Shown piece by piece: positions 62,093-64,000 of a DNA stretch of 64,000 nt. A model generated the notes under the pieces. The model was not told where the DNA came from and searched no databases. It worked only from the letters and a program-made list of their open reading frames with translations. Source of the stretch: Gemmatimonadaceae bacterium (GTDB lineage Bacteria; Gemmatimonadota; Gemmatimonadetes; Gemmatimonadales; Gemmatimonadaceae); NCBI GenBank assembly GCA_020846935.1, contig JADLCY010000008.1:186001-250000 (forward strand). The letters are read 5' to 3'. Position numbers and translations under genes: made by a program. The number at the start of each line of letters is the position of its first letter. Position 1 is the first letter of the stretch.

Positions 62093-63058
62093 CTATCGCT
62101 TGCGAGGTGGTGGCATGACCGGACGTTTCGCGCTCCAGTTGAACGTGATGGCGCGGCCAAAGAGCGGCGTCTGTCTGAACTCCGGCTCTCGTGCCCCGGC
62201 GCGAACGCGGCCTTCGAGCAGGTCGAGCTGCACGAGCGGCTGCAGCACGAGCACCGCCAGCGGCACCGTGCGCGCCTCGACCGGCAGTTCACCGAGTGAG
62301 CGAAACAGCTCGAGCGTGTTGGGATGCAGGACGCGCTTCCAGAGCCATGTTGGCGCACGCCACTTGCCCGCCGTCTCCTCGTGCAATCGGAACATCGTGA
62401 ACGGAAGCCCGTGCTCGATGGGCTCGAACACCGGTGGCGCCTCCATCTGCTCGCACAGTCGAAGATCTCGCAGGTAGGTCACGAGGAGCGAGTGATAGAG
62501 CGCCCCGGCCTGATCGTCGGCAAGCAGTCGACGCGAGGCCTGGCGAGCGACCAGACGCTTCTTGCTCTTGTGCAGGTGCCCAGCGGCGAAGAGCAACGCG
62601 AAGACCTCGCTGAACGTGATGTCATCGACATCGGGAGGTCCTGCAATCAGCTCGAGCCGATGGAGGCCGCGATCGCCCACCGCGTTGGCCACCACACTCG
62701 CCATCGCTTCCAGGGCGCCGTCTACAAGCACGCCTCGTGACTGTTCTGCGTACCCGCCGCACGCATCGAGATGCGCAAGCAGCGCGCGCGCACCGAGATA
62801 CCACGCGGAGTTCGCCACGTCCGACAGCGCGAGGTTGGTAGCGACCTGCGACACGGAGTCGTGACCCCACTCGGTGACGAGCAGTGCGCCCATCTGCGTC
62901 GGTGAGAGTCCCCCGAAGTCCGCCTGCGGCGCGTCGTTGTATGCGGCCGCGCGGCGAGACAGCCATTCATTTGCGGCATCGATCGATTCGAACGGGATGG
63001 ACTTCAGCTCGTCGAAGATCGCCTGCATGGGAGCGCCGGGACGCGGTGGGCGAGGCAT
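62093..63058 (-). CDS. Hypothetical protein
   Basis: The 321-residue protein has an Ala/Leu-rich helical middle part (DITFSEVFALLFAAGHLHKS) and an N-terminal stretch QADFGGLSPTQMGALLVTEWG found in other unnamed bacterial proteins. No domain is recognised. It lies between the metallophosphatase and the VapBC pair. ATG 63058 is the first start; ATG 63028 is an alternative. Confidence 0.65.
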   Translation of the reverse strand: MPRPPRPGAPMQAIFDELKSIPFESIDAANEWLSRRAAAYNDAPQADFGGLSPTQMGALLVTEWGHDSVSQVATNLALSDVANSAWYLGARALLAHLDACGGYAEQSRGVLVDGALEAMASVVANAVGDRGLHRLELIAGPPDVDDITFSEVFALLFAAGHLHKSKKRLVARQASRRLLADDQAGALYHSLLVTYLRDLRLCEQMEAPPVFEPIEHGLPFTMFRLHEETAGKWRAPTWLWKRVLHPNTLELFRSLGELPVEARTVPLAVLVLQPLVQLDLLEGRVRAGAREPEFRQTPLFGRAITFNWSAKRPVMPPPRKR

Positions 63059-63140
63059 GATCGACTATAGCACGATTCGCCAACCTTTGCTGTCGAGCTG
63101 GTGCGTGCGTAGCCCGTGGTCGAACCCTCCGGGCGTTGAC

Positions 63141-63527
63141 TCAGAGCTCGAAAAGCCTGAATCCCATCGCGCGCGCCGCAGTGGCCATGCGCCCATCGTA
63201 CGTGGCCACCGTCACGTCCTGCCTGCCATTTCTGAGGTAGTCCACGGTCGACAGGTGCAGTGCGTCGAGCGTTCGCACGACCGTCGGGAAGGGCTCCAGG
63301 CTGCGGGCGAGGACCGTGGGCAACAACTCGACCAGGGCAAGCCGCCCAAGCATGTCACGAGCCAGTTGCCCATGCGACTTGCCGAGCCCGAGTGCATTGA
63401 TGCGATTCCAGAGCTCGTACTCAAGCAGTCGACTGCTGACCAGGAACTCGCCCCACAGCGTGGACGGGGGCACACGAGTCTCCGAGAGCAGGTGCGCGAG
63501 TACCACGGATGTGTCGATGTAGATCAA
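63141..63527 (-). CDS. vapC: VapC-type PIN-domain toxin
   Basis: The 128-residue PIN protein has the acidic residues of the family: IDTSVVLAHLL (Asp at 4), LLEYELWNRI (Glu), LDALHLSTV (Asp) and VATYDGRM (Asp). It is predicted to cleave RNA. TTG 63527 starts inside the stop of the antitoxin gene (TTGA), so the two are coupled. Confidence 0.87.
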   Translation of the reverse strand: MIYIDTSVVLAHLLSETRVPPSTLWGEFLVSSRLLEYELWNRINALGLGKSHGQLARDMLGRLALVELLPTVLARSLEPFPTVVRTLDALHLSTVDYLRNGRQDVTVATYDGRMATAARAMGFRLFEL

Positions 63528-63811
63528 CGGTCTGCGCGGTCTCCCTCGAGGCCGGAGAGGATGTGTTCGAGGGCGCCGATAGGCTGGCGATCCGGAGGCC
63601 CATCGCGCGTCAGAAGAGGCGGCGTCATGATGCCCTCGCGCACTGCGCTGGCCAGGTATGCATCGCTCACCGACGGCCCGCGGCCGGATGGCGGGCGCAG
63701 TTCAGCGACCACCCGGTCGTGATCGGTGACCAGCACGGTCTCGCCGCCAGCCGCGAGCCGTACGTACTCGCTCAGGCGATTCTTGAGAACCTTGAGGCCA
63801 ACGGATCGCAT
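63524..63811 (-). CDS. Phd/YefM-type antitoxin of the VapC toxin
   Basis: The 95-residue protein has the Phd/YefM start (SVGLKVLKNRLSEYVRLAAGGE) and a middle LVTDHDRVVAEL, the DNA-binding part of the antitoxin. The C-terminal half should block VapC. ATG 63811 is chosen because the frame upstream is non-coding. Confidence 0.82.
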   Translation of the reverse strand: MRSVGLKVLKNRLSEYVRLAAGGETVLVTDHDRVVAELRPPSGRGPSVSDAYLASAVREGIMTPPLLTRDGPPDRQPIGALEHILSGLEGDRADR

Positions 63812-64000
63812 CTCAAAAAAGAAGCTACGAGAAGCTCCTTTTGCAAGGCTAGCCTCCCAAGGTGCTGCCTCTGACTGCGAGATCGAGTGCCTGACGGACG
63901 GCGGAAACCAGCCTGAATATCCTGCACAATACGTTGTGTAGCTGGAGCTTACGGCGCCCCTGCGCAACCGATCCGGCCAGTCGCGGGCGCGGGCTCCAGG
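63812..64000. other. Upstream region of the toxin-antitoxin operon (to window edge)
   Basis: Relatively AT-rich for this window. It contains the CACAA-N4-TTGTG repeat and probably the operon promoter. No further gene is visible before the edge. Confidence 0.5.
63925..63938. promoter_or_regulatory. Candidate operator of the toxin-antitoxin operon
   Basis: CACAA-TACG-TTGTG is a perfect inverted repeat of 5-bp arms, 114 nt ahead of the antitoxin ATG. Such repeats are typical for antitoxin autoregulation; this is a position-based guess. Confidence 0.4.

Noticed and set aside
1-64000. CRISPR array, tRNA, rRNA, insertion sequences or prophage
   Set aside because: No short regularly spaced repeats, no tRNA-like cloverleaf noticed, no transposase or integrase motif in any convincing frame.

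Overview
The window is GC-rich DNA that looks like a chromosome of the phylum Gemmatimonadota. The basis is protein style only: an Oar-like TonB-dependent receptor with an N-terminal carboxypeptidase-regulatory fold, protein kinases fused to membrane and repeat domains, Big-2/LVIVD secreted proteins and phosphodiester glycosidase. No rRNA or tRNA gene was seen that would settle the taxonomy.

Layout. (1) 1-11 kb: a minus-strand set of three CHAT/STAND proteins (one running off the left edge, one CHAT-STAND protein overlapping it by ATGA, one CHAT protein) with a divergent trypsin-like protease. It resembles a bacterial protease-based conflict or cell-suicide module. (2) 11-15 kb: a secreted Big-2/LVIVD propeller protein and a protein kinase fused to a BRCT domain. 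(3) 15-36 kb: a RiPP (ribosomally made, modified peptide) locus, the main find here. (4) 36-64 kb: mostly ordinary housekeeping and accessory genes: kinases, an S9-type hydrolase, an ECF sigma/anti-sigma pair, an aminotransferase, a glycosidase, a TonB receptor, a GT39-like membrane protein, a proline racemase family enzyme, a creatininase family enzyme, a sensor kinase with a cupredoxin, an outer-membrane barrel, GNAT, M28 peptidase, methyltransferase, metallophosphatase and a VapBC-type toxin-antitoxin pair.

The RiPP locus has two convergent arms. The plus arm (15281-21533) carries three NHLP-type precursors, a small membrane protein, a LanM-type synthetase, a medium-chain dehydrogenase/reductase and another small membrane protein. 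The minus arm (35870 down to 21602) carries two short double-glycine peptides, an unknown 314-residue protein, a fourth NHLP precursor, a third short peptide coupled to a TolC-like channel, an HlyD-like adaptor, a C39-peptidase ABC exporter, a second ABC exporter, a LivJ-like binding protein, an HExxH protein, a sigma-54 activator and a last short peptide. All eight precursors share a leader ending of the form LS-x-LE-x-V-x-GG. Seven of the eight have no cysteine at all.

The synthetase keeps every dehydratase residue I could check against CylM spacing, but the three zinc ligands of its cyclase domain are replaced (Ser, Gly, Asp instead of Cys, Cys, His). With cysteine-free substrates and a neighbouring reductase, the likely product is a linear hydrophobic peptide carrying dehydro- or D-amino acids rather than a lanthipeptide. 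Four precursor-containing transcription units each start with a GG-N10-GC (-24/-12) sigma-54 promoter, and each has a TCTA-N5-TAGA inverted repeat centred 94.5-95.5 nt upstream of the GG. This predicts one activator, probably the sigma-54 activator in the locus, controlling the whole set.
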